64,000 nucleotides of DNA from CAZRRV01 sp964406705 (GCA_964406705.1 CAYOSS010000001.1:58496-122495), one strand, 5' to 3'. Positions 26,203 to 34,736 are shown, counted from the stretch's first letter. Numbers and translations: made by a program. The notes: generated by a model from the sequence alone, not told the origin.

Positions 26203-26772
26203 TCACTCTTTCGCGCAAATTCTAAGATCCGGGAGGACGACCTCGCGCCCGCCCAAAAGCTCTATATCTTCCTCGTTGTGGCAGACCGTCATCACGGTTT
26301 TGCCGGCAAAGTACTTGTTTACCGCCCGCGCCACGGCTCGCTTATTGGCGAGATCAAGCCCTGTAAAAGGCTCGTCCAAGAGAAGAATATTCCCCCCGTA
26401 GCCGAGGGCCCTCGCGAGAGCGACACGTCTCGCCATTCCACCGCTAAGCTCGCCGGGCTTCTTGCGTTCTATATCTGCGAGTCCCAACTCCGCGAGGAGG
26501 CGCGTGTCGGCGCCCACAAGCAAGACGTTATCCCGGACGCTGAGGTTCGGCACCAGGCGGTTCTCCTGAAACAGCATAGAAACGCGACCGTCCACCTCCA
26601 CCGTGCCGCTCGAGGGGGCAATAAGACCCGCGATAAGCCGCAACAATGTGGTCTTTCCGCAGCCGGATGCCCCGCGCAGATACACCCGCTCGCCCGAGGA
26701 GATAGTGAGCGAATATCTGTCCAATACACGCCTATCTCCGTATGAAAAGCTGACATCGCTCAGCTTAATCAC
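26203..26772 (-). CDS. ABC transporter ATP-binding protein (SsuB/ThiZ/TauB type)
   Basis: A compact 189-residue ATPase with Walker A GASGCGKTT, Q-loop FQENRLV, signature LSGGM, Walker B ILLLDEP and the H-loop VCHNEED. At under 200 residues it is shorter than the usual ~240-260 of SsuB/TauB proteins, lacking most of the C-terminal tail. It overlaps the permease gene by 8 bases, so the two are translationally coupled and form one importer. Confidence 0.88.
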   Translation of the reverse strand: MIKLSDVSFSYGDRRVLDRYSLTISSGERVYLRGASGCGKTTLLRLIAGLIAPSSGTVEVDGRVSMLFQENRLVPNLSVRDNVLLVGADTRLLAELGLADIERKKPGELSGGMARRVALARALGYGGNILLLDEPFTGLDLANKRAVARAVNKYFAGKTVMTVCHNEEDIELLGGREVVLPDLRICAKE

Positions 26773-27547
26773 GCGACCACCGTCTCCCTACTCTCCCCAC
26801 AACAAGACGGACGACCGCCTCGAGCGCGACGCTGAAGGCGATAATCGTGAGCGTCCAGGCGAATACGGCGGGGGTGTCAATGGTGGATTTGGCGAATTTC
26901 AGCTCCGTGCCGATGGAGAGCAGGGGCAGGCAAATGACCTCGGCGGCGATCCCGGATTTCCACGCGAACCCAAGCCCCACCGTCCCGTCGGAGAGCAGCG
27001 TAGGCAGCGCCGCCGGGAGCTGAATTTTAAGGAGCACACGATCCCCGCTCACCCGGAACAGGCGGGTCATCTCAAGCAGCGCCGGGTCGACGGAGTTTAG
27101 CCCCGCCATTGTCGCGGTGTAGAACACTGGCACCACGGTGAGGAAGGAAATCAGCACCGGGACGTAATCCGTCCAAACCCAGACCAGTGCCAAAAGGATA
27201 AACGACACCACCGGCGCCGCCTTTAGGCATTTAATCACGGGAGATATCAGCGCCCGCGCCACCGCGCTGCAGTGGCACGCCACGCCGAGCAGCACACCGA
27301 CAGCCGCCGCCCCGCAGAAGCCGCACACCACGCGGAGAGCAGTCGCGCCGCACGCTTTCCAGAATTTCGCCGTGACGACCAATTTCAACCAGGTTCGCGC
27401 CACGGCGAGCGGCGACGGCACAAGGATCTCGGAGCCGACAATCAGCGAAAGAACACCCCACACCGCGATCCAGAACGCCGCCACCAGTAGCGCCTTTACA
27501 GCGCGGGGCAATCCTCTTCGGGTCACGCGGGCTGGGGAGCGGCTCAT
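26765..27547 (-). CDS. ABC transporter permease (SsuC/ThiX type)
   Basis: A 260-residue protein with about six membrane helices and the EAA-type coupling loop near LLEMTRLFRVSGDRVLLKIQ followed by LPAALPTLLSD. This is the BPD_transp_1 architecture of the nitrate/sulfonate/pyrimidine-precursor importer family. ATG overlaps the stop of the binding-protein gene (ATGA). Confidence 0.88.
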   Translation of the reverse strand: MSRSPARVTRRGLPRAVKALLVAAFWIAVWGVLSLIVGSEILVPSPLAVARTWLKLVVTAKFWKACGATALRVVCGFCGAAAVGVLLGVACHCSAVARALISPVIKCLKAAPVVSFILLALVWVWTDYVPVLISFLTVVPVFYTATMAGLNSVDPALLEMTRLFRVSGDRVLLKIQLPAALPTLLSDGTVGLGFAWKSGIAAEVICLPLLSIGTELKFAKSTIDTPAVFAWTLTIIAFSVALEAVVRLVVGRVGRRWSRD

Positions 27548-28551
27548 TTTGCGGTGTAGTAGAACGCCTCGTCGGGCATCGCGCCGCCGACCGACGCGGG
27601 GTTAGCGTCAAACAGCACCTTGAAATAGGGCTCGATGGCGGGCTTCATATCCGCCCCGGCGATAAAGACAACGTTGCACTCGGGGAGAGCCTTCAGAGCC
27701 AACTCCTCGCTGGGTAGGATCTTGTTCTCGGCGCAAAGCTTCGCCGTACCCTCTGGGTCGGATTCCACTTTTTTAACGGACGCCTCGTAGTCGGAGAGGA
27801 ATTGCTCGACAGCCGCCGGGTGCTCTTTAGCAAACTCGGCGCGAACAACCATGCAGCCCATCACGAGGTTGCCGCCGTCCGCGACCTTGCTCCACTCCTC
27901 GTTTATGTCGAGCACCTTCTTAAGCGGGATTTGCTTGGCCGCGGCTTGAGACAGCACGGCGGTCGCGGCGGGCTGGGGCACCATAGCGAGCGTCCCCGCG
28001 CCGGAGGTGAGCAGCTCGGCAGTCAGCGCGTCGTTGTCGTCAACAAACTTAAGCGTCAAATCCTTATCGGGGTCAATGCCGTTCTTCTGCAGGATGTACT
28101 TAAGTATGTACTCCGGGTTCGCGCCCTTGCCGGAGGAGAGAACCGTCTTGCTCTTTAAGTCCGCGACGGACTTCACGGAGTCTCCGTTCTCAATAATTGA
28201 GAGCACACCTAAGGTGTTACAGGCGAGCATTTTGATTTTGCCGCCCGTTTTGGCGTATAGCGTCGCGGCGAGGTTGGTGGGAATGGCGGCGATGTCCACC
28301 TCGCCGGTGGTGATCTTGCCCGTGATCTCGTCGGGAGAGCCCACCACGCGGAAATTGTACCGCTCGGCGGCGTCGCTCATCATATTGACAAGCCCCACCG
28401 CCGTCGGCCCGTTGATCCCGTACACCGTCGGCGTGACAGCCTCTTCGGATACGGTAGAACTGACGCCGCCTTGCTCCGTCTTGCCCCCGCCGCACCCCGC
28501 GAACACGAGGCACAGCGCGACCGCCAGCACGAACGCCATTACACGCTTCAT
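27544..28551 (-). CDS. ABC transporter substrate-binding lipoprotein (NMT1/ThiY-like)
   Basis: A 335-residue lipoprotein: signal peptide ending FAGC (Cys20), then a periplasmic-binding-protein type II fold with YGINGPTAVGLVNMM and TTGEVDIAAIPTNLAATLY, typical of NMT1/SsuA/ThiY-like receptors. The ligand is unknown. It follows folT by 28 bases under one tetrahydrofolate riboswitch, which suggests a folate- or pterin-related or C1-linked ligand; this is inference from context only. Confidence 0.87.
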   Translation of the reverse strand: MKRVMAFVLAVALCLVFAGCGGGKTEQGGVSSTVSEEAVTPTVYGINGPTAVGLVNMMSDAAERYNFRVVGSPDEITGKITTGEVDIAAIPTNLAATLYAKTGGKIKMLACNTLGVLSIIENGDSVKSVADLKSKTVLSSGKGANPEYILKYILQKNGIDPDKDLTLKFVDDNDALTAELLTSGAGTLAMVPQPAATAVLSQAAAKQIPLKKVLDINEEWSKVADGGNLVMGCMVVRAEFAKEHPAAVEQFLSDYEASVKKVESDPEGTAKLCAENKILPSEELALKALPECNVVFIAGADMKPAIEPYFKVLFDANPASVGGAMPDEAFYYTAK

Positions 28552-28579
28552 AGTAACCCGACCTTACTTTCCAATGAGA

Positions 28580-29122
28580 TTATCTGCGCGCCTTTAGCGC
28601 GGAATCCGAAACCTTTTTGAAGAATTTTACCTTATACAGTAAGAATAATATCACCGTCTGTACCGCGAAATCCGCGGCGGAGGAGACCAGCCTCGTCACA
28701 AAGAAGTACGAGAATGCCTTGCCCGCCGTAAGCGAGATCCAGAATGTGTTTAAGAACAGGCTCAGGACAAACTGGTTCACGAACGCGCAAACGGCGATCC
28801 TCAAGAATGCCGCGAGGGTCCCGTACCGGGGAAGATCTTTCAGGCACAGCCCGTAGCATATGCCCATTAAGACCGCCGTAAAAGTGAACCCCGGGAAATA
28901 CGCCCCGGTAGGTAACACAAGCGCCCCGATGATGTCTCCCAAGGCGCAAACAACAACCGCTCCGGGGATCCCGTACAGCACCGCGACTATCGCCACGGGG
29001 ATAAAGGCGAACCCGAACCGCACAACGGGCGTGTTGATCGAGAGGAACCGGGACAGAACGACTTGCAGAGCTAACAGAACAGCGCATACGGCAATAGATA
29101 CAGGGGAGAATTTTTTCTTCAT
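28580..29122 (-). CDS. folT: Folate ECF transporter S component
   Basis: A 180-residue integral membrane protein with six predicted helices and the FolT signature LSINTPVVRFGFAFIPVA followed by GALGDIIGALVLPTGAYFPGF (here starting CALGD). It captures folate for the shared ECF energising module, which is not in the window. GGAGG lies 8 bases before ATG 29122 and is embedded in an alternating hairpin controlled by the tetrahydrofolate riboswitch upstream. Confidence 0.92.
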   Translation of the reverse strand: MKKKFSPVSIAVCAVLLALQVVLSRFLSINTPVVRFGFAFIPVAIVAVLYGIPGAVVVCALGDIIGALVLPTGAYFPGFTFTAVLMGICYGLCLKDLPRYGTLAAFLRIAVCAFVNQFVLSLFLNTFWISLTAGKAFSYFFVTRLVSSAADFAVQTVILFLLYKVKFFKKVSDSALKARR

Positions 29123-29131
29123 TACAGAAAC

Positions 29132-29187
29132 CTCCTTATTATCTCACGCTCTAAAATAATAAGGAGAATTCTCTTCTATATTATTTT
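29132..29187 (-). promoter_or_regulatory. Riboswitch expression platform with two exclusive hairpins
   Basis: On the minus strand AAAATAATA (29187-29179) pairs with TATTATTTT (29161-29153), while CTCCTTATTAT (29166-29156) pairs perfectly over 11 bases with ATAATAAGGAG (29142-29132), which contains the folT Shine-Dalgarno. The two hairpins share 29156-29161, so only one can form; the second hides the ribosome site. Confidence 0.7.
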
Positions 29188-29188
29188 A

Positions 29189-29301
29189 CCAGCGGGATGC
29201 GGCTCGCAAACCGCAGGTAAACCTTTTCGTCCCGAGGGCAACTCCCCGTCCCCCGGGCACTCACGGCGCCACGCGCCGTTACGCTTGCGAGCCTACTCTG
29301 G
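29189..29301 (-). ncRNA. Tetrahydrofolate (THF) riboswitch aptamer upstream of folT
   Basis: Read on the minus strand, the leader begins CCAGAGTAGG and ends GCATCCCGCTGG. CCAG/CTGG close P1; AGAGTAG and GCATCC.CGCT match the conserved P1-flanking bases of the folT-type THF riboswitch; GGCTCGCAA (29293-29285) and TTGCGAGCC (29209-29201) form a perfect P2; ACGAA and GCGGT on the 3' side also fit. At 113 bases it is longer than the ~90-base class members I know, with an extra GC-rich hairpin in the P3 region. It sits directly before folT, the classic target. Confidence 0.85.
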
Positions 29302-29379
29302 CCGACTTTTATCGGCTGATTTCGGGGCCGCATCTCGTGCGATACTGCCCCATTTTACCTATATATTCCGATTGCTCGG

Positions 29380-29967
29380 TTATTTTACCGGGTCAAAATT
29401 CTTGTAAACCTCCACCGGGTGATCGGGCGGTGTGTAACTTTCTATATAGTCGAGCGCGTTCGTGGGGTCGCCCGTGATGTAGAGCAGCTCCTTGGGGCTC
29501 TCCGCCGCGACAAAGTTCTCAGACACCGCCTTGTCTAAAAATGAGAGCAGCGGGTCGTAATAGCCACCGGCGTTGAACAGTACCAAGGGCTTGCGGACCC
29601 TGCCCAGCTGCCTCAGGGCGTAGATCTCGAAGAACTCGTCAAACGTCCCGATACCCCCCGGCGCCGCCACGAACGCGTCGGAATTGTCCTCCATAAACTG
29701 CTTGCGCTGGCGCATCGTGCGGGGCTTGTGAATGTCGTCGCAATCTGCGAACAGCACCCCGTCCGGGAAGAAGGTGGGGACGACACCCACCACATAGCCG
29801 TGGTGCTTCTTTGCTCCCCTCGCGGTGGCGCCCATCACTCCCGCGTCTCCTCCGCCGAAAACGAGGGAATGCCCGCGCTTCGCTATCTCCTCACCCAAGG
29901 CGGTCGCCGACAAAATATACTTCTCTGGGATAGTGTCGCTGGCGGCGCCGTAAACGCAAATCCTCAA
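29380..29967 (-). CDS. LOG family protein (cytokinin riboside 5'-monophosphate phosphoribohydrolase-like)
   Basis: A 195-residue LOG protein with GGGDAGVMG and the catalytic loop APGGIGTFDEFFE (PGGxGTxxE). Bacterial LOG proteins cleave nucleoside monophosphates to base and ribose-5-phosphate. The start is TTG 29967, overlapping the ilvE TGA as TTGA, with GGGGGAGAAG upstream, so it is translationally coupled to ilvE; the functional reason is not evident. Confidence 0.88.
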   Translation of the reverse strand: MRICVYGAASDTIPEKYILSATALGEEIAKRGHSLVFGGGDAGVMGATARGAKKHHGYVVGVVPTFFPDGVLFADCDDIHKPRTMRQRKQFMEDNSDAFVAAPGGIGTFDEFFEIYALRQLGRVRKPLVLFNAGGYYDPLLSFLDKAVSENFVAAESPKELLYITGDPTNALDYIESYTPPDHPVEVYKNFDPVK

Positions 29968-31049
29968 TACTTCTCCCCCGCACCGGGCTCAACGGGGTAG
30001 GTCCAGCCGTACTTGTCCGGCTTGGTGCCCCACTGGATCCCGGTAAGCTCGTCGTAAAGCATCTGGGTGACGGGGCCGATTTCGCCGCCGTTCACCGTGT
30101 AATCGTTGCCCGCGAAACGCAGCAGCCCTATGGGGGATACCACGGCGGCGGTACCCGTGCCGAACGCTTCCTCTAAAGTGCCGTCCTTCGCGGCACCGAG
30201 CAGCTCCTCTACCGAGAGAAGCCGTTCCTCCACGGGAATGCCCTTATCCTTCAGTACCGCGATGCAGGACCGTCTGGTGATCCCCGGCAGGACGCTGCCC
30301 GTGAGCTTGGGGGTGACAACCTTGCCGGAAATCTTGAACATCACGTTCATACTCCCGACTTCCTCAACGTACTTGCGCTCCACGCCGTCGATCCAGAGCA
30401 CCTGAGTGAACCCCTCGCGCTCAGCTTTAGCGCCGGCTCGGTTGCTGGCGGCGTAGTTGCCCCCGCATTTGGCGTAGCCCGTCCCGCCGCGGACGGCCCG
30501 AACATCGTCCTTCTCGATCATTATCTTAACGGGGTTGATGCCCTCTTTATAATAACTGCCCACCGGGGACAAGATGATGAGGAACATCGCGTTCTTCACC
30601 TCGTGGACGCCCAAGGTGTCGTCAACACCGATGAGGAAGGGACGTATGTAGAGCGAGGTCCCCGGCGTGTGAGGGACCCAGTCGCGCTCCAAGTCCACAA
30701 GGGTGAGCAGGGCTTTCATAAAGTCCTCCTCTTTCAGAAGAGGAAGCTGCAGCCTGTCCGCCGAGTCGTTCATACGGCGGAAGTTGTCGAGCGGGCGGAA
30801 GAGCTGGATCTCCCCGTCCGGCCGGCGGTAGGCTTTAAGTCCCTCAAAGACCTCCGCTCCGTAGTGGAAAACCGTAGCCGCCGGGGGGAGTGTCAGAGGC
30901 CCGTAAGGGACAATCCTTGCGTCGTGCCAGCCCTTGTCGGCGGAGTAATCCATAATAAACATATGATCCGTGAAATACTGCCCGAAGCCCAACTCCTGCT
31001 CGTTGTACTTTGGCTTTCTCTCCTGTACAAGTCGCTTTTCGATAAGCAT
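29964..31049 (-). CDS. ilvE: Branched-chain amino acid aminotransferase
   Basis: A 361-residue fold-type IV aminotransferase. It has FHYGAEVFEGLKAYR, the PLP lysine in GTGYAKCGGNYAAS, and GSMNVMF followed by LPGITRRS. It transfers amino groups to branched-chain 2-oxo acids, the last step of Val/Leu/Ile synthesis. GAGGGGG lies 8 bases before ATG 31049. No T-box or leader peptide is obvious in the 137 bases upstream. Confidence 0.93.
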   Translation of the reverse strand: MLIEKRLVQERKPKYNEQELGFGQYFTDHMFIMDYSADKGWHDARIVPYGPLTLPPAATVFHYGAEVFEGLKAYRRPDGEIQLFRPLDNFRRMNDSADRLQLPLLKEEDFMKALLTLVDLERDWVPHTPGTSLYIRPFLIGVDDTLGVHEVKNAMFLIILSPVGSYYKEGINPVKIMIEKDDVRAVRGGTGYAKCGGNYAASNRAGAKAEREGFTQVLWIDGVERKYVEEVGSMNVMFKISGKVVTPKLTGSVLPGITRRSCIAVLKDKGIPVEERLLSVEELLGAAKDGTLEEAFGTGTAAVVSPIGLLRFAGNDYTVNGGEIGPVTQMLYDELTGIQWGTKPDKYGWTYPVEPGAGEKY

Positions 31050-31186
31050 TTTTATTGCCCCCTCGTATAATATCCCCGGTGTCTCGCGCCTACGTGAGAT
31101 ATTTTACCACAACAGCCCCCGCTTGTCAAATGAAAACGGGAAAATTCGGGGCGGAGCCCGCAAGACGGCAGAGAGCCGCCCCGAAA

Positions 31187-31972
31187 CTACCCTGCCTTCT
31201 CGCCATCTCCGTATTTCACTTTGTGTTCGCCGTCAATTAGGATCTCGAACGAAACGCCGCTCCCATACTTCTCTAACAGCCGCCCCTCGAGCCGCTCCAA
31301 CCCCGCGTAAACGTCGGCTCTCTCGGCGCCGGTAAGCTTTGCAAGCTTATAATCGTAAGCTCGGATATATATTAAGAAGTCGTACAGGTCGCTGCCAAGG
31401 TAATTCTTCGCTGAAACAGTATCGGCGGTGAACCAGGGCTGCTTTAAGAGCTTATCGTAAAAACCCTTTGGCGGGTTGCCGCCCTCGTATGACATCTCCG
31501 CCGAAAAGCAGGCCGCCTCGTTCTCGGGATACACCTCGCGGACGAGCTCCATCACCTCGTCGCCTATTATCGCGAATGAGATATCCATCAGTTCCCGCGC
31601 CAGCGCCTGCCTGCCGGAAAACCTCTTCCAAAAGCGGAACTTGTACTTGTTCCTGCTGATCCTGTAAATGTGATCGGTTATCCGCCAGATTTCCTCGCCG
31701 TTCGCTCCGGACCGCCTGATGTACCAGTTTTTGAATTTGCCCGGATATTCGCCCGAAAGCGCGGGGTTTGAATAGGACACGACGTAATCGGAATAAATGA
31801 GGCTGTCCTTCGTCTCCTCCGAAACTACTTCCCAGCCGCCCTTGCCGAAAAAGCCGTCCAACTCATTCCGGTAGCGCGCGGGCCAGTTCCGGCTGTACAC
31901 GCTCCAACCCACGCCCCCGGCGACGAGGAGCAGAGCGAGACCGAGGATCAGGATTCTGACTCTTTTCGGCAC
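31187..31972 (-). CDS. Membrane-anchored protein of unknown function
   Basis: I do not recognise this 261-residue protein. One N-terminal hydrophobic helix (VRILILGLALLLVAGGVGWS) precedes a soluble, externally placed domain rich in aromatic residues (YSNPALSGEYPGKFKNWYIR; FKFWKRFSG-like basic segment KYKFRFWKRFSG) with a helical C-terminus. Start is GTG with GGTGA 7 bases upstream. It lies 40 bases after the OGG glycosylase gene on the same strand, so it may share that transcript. Confidence 0.6.
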   Translation of the reverse strand: MPKRVRILILGLALLLVAGGVGWSVYSRNWPARYRNELDGFFGKGGWEVVSEETKDSLIYSDYVVSYSNPALSGEYPGKFKNWYIRRSGANGEEIWRITDHIYRISRNKYKFRFWKRFSGRQALARELMDISFAIIGDEVMELVREVYPENEAACFSAEMSYEGGNPPKGFYDKLLKQPWFTADTVSAKNYLGSDLYDFLIYIRAYDYKLAKLTGAERADVYAGLERLEGRLLEKYGSGVSFEILIDGEHKVKYGDGEKAG

Positions 31973-32012
31973 GAAGAAATCACCAAGCCTTTGGGCAGTT
32001 TAATGACGCAGA

Positions 32013-32906
32013 CTATAGCGCGCGGGCACCCGGCGCGGAAATCCGCCCCCGCCGCATATGGAGGAATACATACTGCTGTACGACGCCCGCGAGCTCGCCG
32101 AAAAGCGGGAACGGGTCCCGCCCGGCGCAGGTCTCCGTAACAAATTTTTTGATCCATACGTCGCGCGGCACAAGCCCGGTGCGCCCGTACGCGAAAAGCG
32201 CGACGCAGGCCGCCACCTTCTCCCCCACCCCGCGAACCGTCATCAGCGACTCCAACAGCCTCTCATCGCTGCGACCGTAAAGTGAGACAAGGCTCAGCCG
32301 CCCGGAGCAAACTTCTTCGATGGCCGAGAGTACATACCCCGCGCGGTAGCCCGGTCCGCATTTTGCCAATTCCTCCTCGGTAGCCGTCGCGCACTCGCTC
32401 GGTTGAGGGAAGAGATATAGCTTCTTGCCGCCGTCGGTGACGGGCTCGCCGTACCTCGCCGCGAACCTCTCCACGCAGGTTTTAATGGCGGGGATGGATT
32501 TTCGCTGCGAGAAGATAAACGACACCAGCGTCTCCCAGGGGTCCTGTCGGAGGATCCGCAAGCCCTCGCCGGCGGTTACAGCTTCCCTCAAAAAAGGCAA
32601 CCCCGGGCCGTAAGCCTCGGGGTCGGGTACATTTTCGATTATACGGATAATATCGCGGCGCACAGAGCGGTAGTCGCGCTCCAAGTCAAAATACCGCGAC
32701 CAGAATGCTTCCCAGTCGTCGGCGCCGCAGGACGCCTCAAACCCGCAGCTCCCGGTAAACTCACCGTTCCAGGCGTTCCTAATGCGCAGCACCCGACGCC
32801 CCGCGATGAAGCGGTACCACCCGTCCGTGAGACGGGCACACCTGAAGACCTGGCCGCTTTCGGCTATATGCTCTAAATTAAATTCATCGGCAATCTTAAC
32901 AAGCAC
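32013..32906 (-). CDS. ogg: 8-oxoguanine DNA glycosylase/AP lyase (OGG type)
   Basis: A 297-residue HhH-GPD glycosylase. The N-terminal OGG domain holds FRCARLTDGWYRFIAGRRVL; the HhH motif GVGEKVAACVALFAYGRTG supplies the Schiff-base Lys (GEK) and VPRDVWIKK the catalytic Asp, equivalent to K249 and D268 of human OGG1. It removes oxidised guanine opposite cytosine. Start GTG 32906 lies 7 bases after lexA and its ribosome site is weak. Cotranscription with lexA hints at DNA-damage control. Confidence 0.87.
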   Translation of the reverse strand: MLVKIADEFNLEHIAESGQVFRCARLTDGWYRFIAGRRVLRIRNAWNGEFTGSCGFEASCGADDWEAFWSRYFDLERDYRSVRRDIIRIIENVPDPEAYGPGLPFLREAVTAGEGLRILRQDPWETLVSFIFSQRKSIPAIKTCVERFAARYGEPVTDGGKKLYLFPQPSECATATEEELAKCGPGYRAGYVLSAIEEVCSGRLSLVSLYGRSDERLLESLMTVRGVGEKVAACVALFAYGRTGLVPRDVWIKKFVTETCAGRDPFPLFGELAGVVQQYVFLHMRRGRISAPGARAL

Positions 32907-32913
32907 CGCCGTG

Positions 32914-33513
32914 CTATTTCACCCGGTGCACGATGTATTCCGCCACGCCCTCGATATCGCAGCTGTTTACCACTATATCGGACAGCGACTTATTCTCAGG
33001 GTGAAGGCGGATCTTCCCGTCGGGGTCGGAGAAGTAACGCTTGAGGGTGTTCTCGTTATCGACCACGGCGACCACTATATCGCCGTTTTGGGCGGTCTCG
33101 CCCCTGCGGGCCAGCACAAGATCTCCGGGAGAGATCCCGGCGTCGATCATAGAGTTGCCGTTGGCGCGCAGCGCGAAGAAATCCCCCGAACGAAGCAGGG
33201 ACTCGGGCATAGAAATGTAGCTCTCAACCACTTCCTCCGCGCCGGTGGGAGTCCCGCACACCACGGTGCCCACCACGGGGACGCTGACTGTGTTGAGATC
33301 AATCGATTCCATAAGAGGCGTGCGAATGGTAACGCCGTCGTAGCTGAGCTCGCCGCTCTCGGTGTACTCCATCAGGTAGCGGCGGACGGTGCTCTTGGTG
33401 CTTCCCACCACCTCGGACAGCTCCCTGAGATTGGGAGACCGTCTGTTCTCAAGGTAAAACTCATCCGCCGCGACACGAACGCGCTCTTTCAATGCCTGGT
33501 TTTTCGGACGCAT
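32914..33513 (-). CDS. lexA: LexA-type SOS repressor
   Basis: A 199-residue LexA: winged helix at the N-terminus (SPNLRELSEVVGSTKSTVRRYL) and S24 latent-peptidase domain with Ser121 (NGNSMIDAG) and Lys158 (TLKRYF), 37 residues apart as in E. coli. The self-cleavage site is Cys86-Gly87 (VVCGTPTG) rather than the usual Ala-Gly. GGGAGGCG precedes ATG 33513. It lies 36 bases after tRNA-Arg on the same strand with no terminator, so it may be expressed from the tRNA promoter. No clear Firmicute SOS box was seen. Confidence 0.9.
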   Translation of the reverse strand: MRPKNQALKERVRVAADEFYLENRRSPNLRELSEVVGSTKSTVRRYLMEYTESGELSYDGVTIRTPLMESIDLNTVSVPVVGTVVCGTPTGAEEVVESYISMPESLLRSGDFFALRANGNSMIDAGISPGDLVLARRGETAQNGDIVVAVVDNENTLKRYFSDPDGKIRLHPENKSLSDIVVNSCDIEGVAEYIVHRVK

Positions 33514-33549
33514 AACTTCGCTCGCCTCCCAAAAGCAGGAATAAATATA

Positions 33550-33626
33550 TGGCGCGCTTGAAGGGACTCGAACCCCCGACCTACTGGTTCGTAGCCAGTC
33601 ACTCTGTCCAGCTGAGCTACAAGCGC
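33550..33626 (-). tRNA. tRNA-Arg (anticodon ACG), CCA encoded
   Basis: The minus-strand sequence folds as a cloverleaf: acceptor GCGCTTG/CAAGCGC, D arm with AGCTCAGCTGGACAGAGT, anticodon stem ACTGG/CCAGT with loop CTACGAA (anticodon ACG, read as ICG), T arm GGGGGTTCGAGTCCC, discriminator G and genomic CCA (33552-33550). Confidence 0.96.
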
Positions 33627-33639
33627 ATATTGTACTATT

Positions 33640-33668
33640 ATATTACCACAGCACGTATAGAAAATCAA
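33640..33668 (-). promoter_or_regulatory. Sigma-A promoter of tRNA-Arg (and probably lexA)
   Basis: Minus strand TTGATT (33668-33663), 17 bases, TAATAT (33645-33640), 14 bases before the mature tRNA 5' end. Confidence 0.75.
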
Positions 33669-33722
33669 GTGGTTTTTAGGAAAAATTTAACTTGAGAGAA
33701 AAATGTGTCCCGCAAACGCCTG

Positions 33723-34736
33723 CTATTCCCCGGCGTACCCGCGCGGGTTGTTTTTCTGCCAGTTCCAGGAATCCCGGCACATATCGTCGATGGTCTTCTC
33801 CGCCCGCCAATGAAGCACCCGGCGAGCTTTATCCGCGTTGGCGTACGCTCTCGCGGAGTCCCCGGGGCGGCGGGGGTCTATCACATACGGGATTTTAACT
33901 CCGTTGACCCGCTCGAACGCGTCTTTCAGCTGGAGGACGCTGCACCCGTTCCCCGTGCCGAGGTTGAACGCCTCGCAGCCCGTGTTACGAAGCGCCCACT
34001 CCACGGCGTGGACGTGTCCCTTAGCCAAATCAACCACATGGATATAGTCCCTGATCCCGGTACCGTCCGGCGTGGGGTAGTCGTTGCCGAAAACGTGGAG
34101 CTTCTCGAGCCGCCCCGCCGCGACCTGCGTGATATAGGGCATCAGGTTATTGGGGATCCCGTTGGGGTCCTCGCCTATGGTGCCGCTCTCATGCGCCCCG
34201 ATCGGGTTAAAGTACCGCAAAAGCGCCACGCACCAGTCAGAGTCGGACGCCGCGAGGTCCGTCAGGATATGTTCTATGAACAGCTTTGTGCGCCCGTAGG
34301 GGTTGATAGCGCCGAGGGGCATAGTCTCCACAAGGGGCATAACGTCCGTGACCCCGTACACCGTCGCGGAGGAGGAGAAAACTATCTTCTTGCAGCCGTG
34401 CCGGCGCATAACCTTGCAAAGGGAAATTGTGGAGCCGATGTTGTTTTCGTAGTATTCGAGCGGCTTCTCGGAGGACTCCCCCACCGCCTTGAACCCGGCG
34501 AAATGGATGACGCAGTCGATGTCCCTCTCGCGGAAAATCCTCTCAAGCGCCGCCTCGTCGCGAACGTCGGCTTCGTAAAACGGGAACGAGCGCCCGATTA
34601 TTTTCTCCACGCGGCGCAGCGCTTCCGGTTTGCTGTTGGAGAAATTGTCCACCACGGCGAACTCGCACCCGGCTCCGGCAAGCTCTACCAGCGTGTGGCT
34701 GCCGATAAACCCGGCTCCCCCCGTAATTAGGATCAT
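33723..34736 (-). CDS. galE: UDP-glucose 4-epimerase
   Basis: A 337-residue extended short-chain dehydrogenase. NAD motif GGAGFIGSHTLVELA, catalytic Ser and Tyr-Lys in VFSSSATVYG and NPYGRTK, and GTGIRDYIHVVDLAKGHVHA are all typical of GalE. It interconverts UDP-glucose and UDP-galactose for the Leloir pathway and for glycan synthesis, matching the galactosidase-like enzyme at 21.3 kb. GGGAGAGG lies 7 bases before ATG 34736. Confidence 0.95.
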   Translation of the reverse strand: MILITGGAGFIGSHTLVELAGAGCEFAVVDNFSNSKPEALRRVEKIIGRSFPFYEADVRDEAALERIFRERDIDCVIHFAGFKAVGESSEKPLEYYENNIGSTISLCKVMRRHGCKKIVFSSSATVYGVTDVMPLVETMPLGAINPYGRTKLFIEHILTDLAASDSDWCVALLRYFNPIGAHESGTIGEDPNGIPNNLMPYITQVAAGRLEKLHVFGNDYPTPDGTGIRDYIHVVDLAKGHVHAVEWALRNTGCEAFNLGTGNGCSVLQLKDAFERVNGVKIPYVIDPRRPGDSARAYANADKARRVLHWRAEKTIDDMCRDSWNWQKNNPRGYAGE

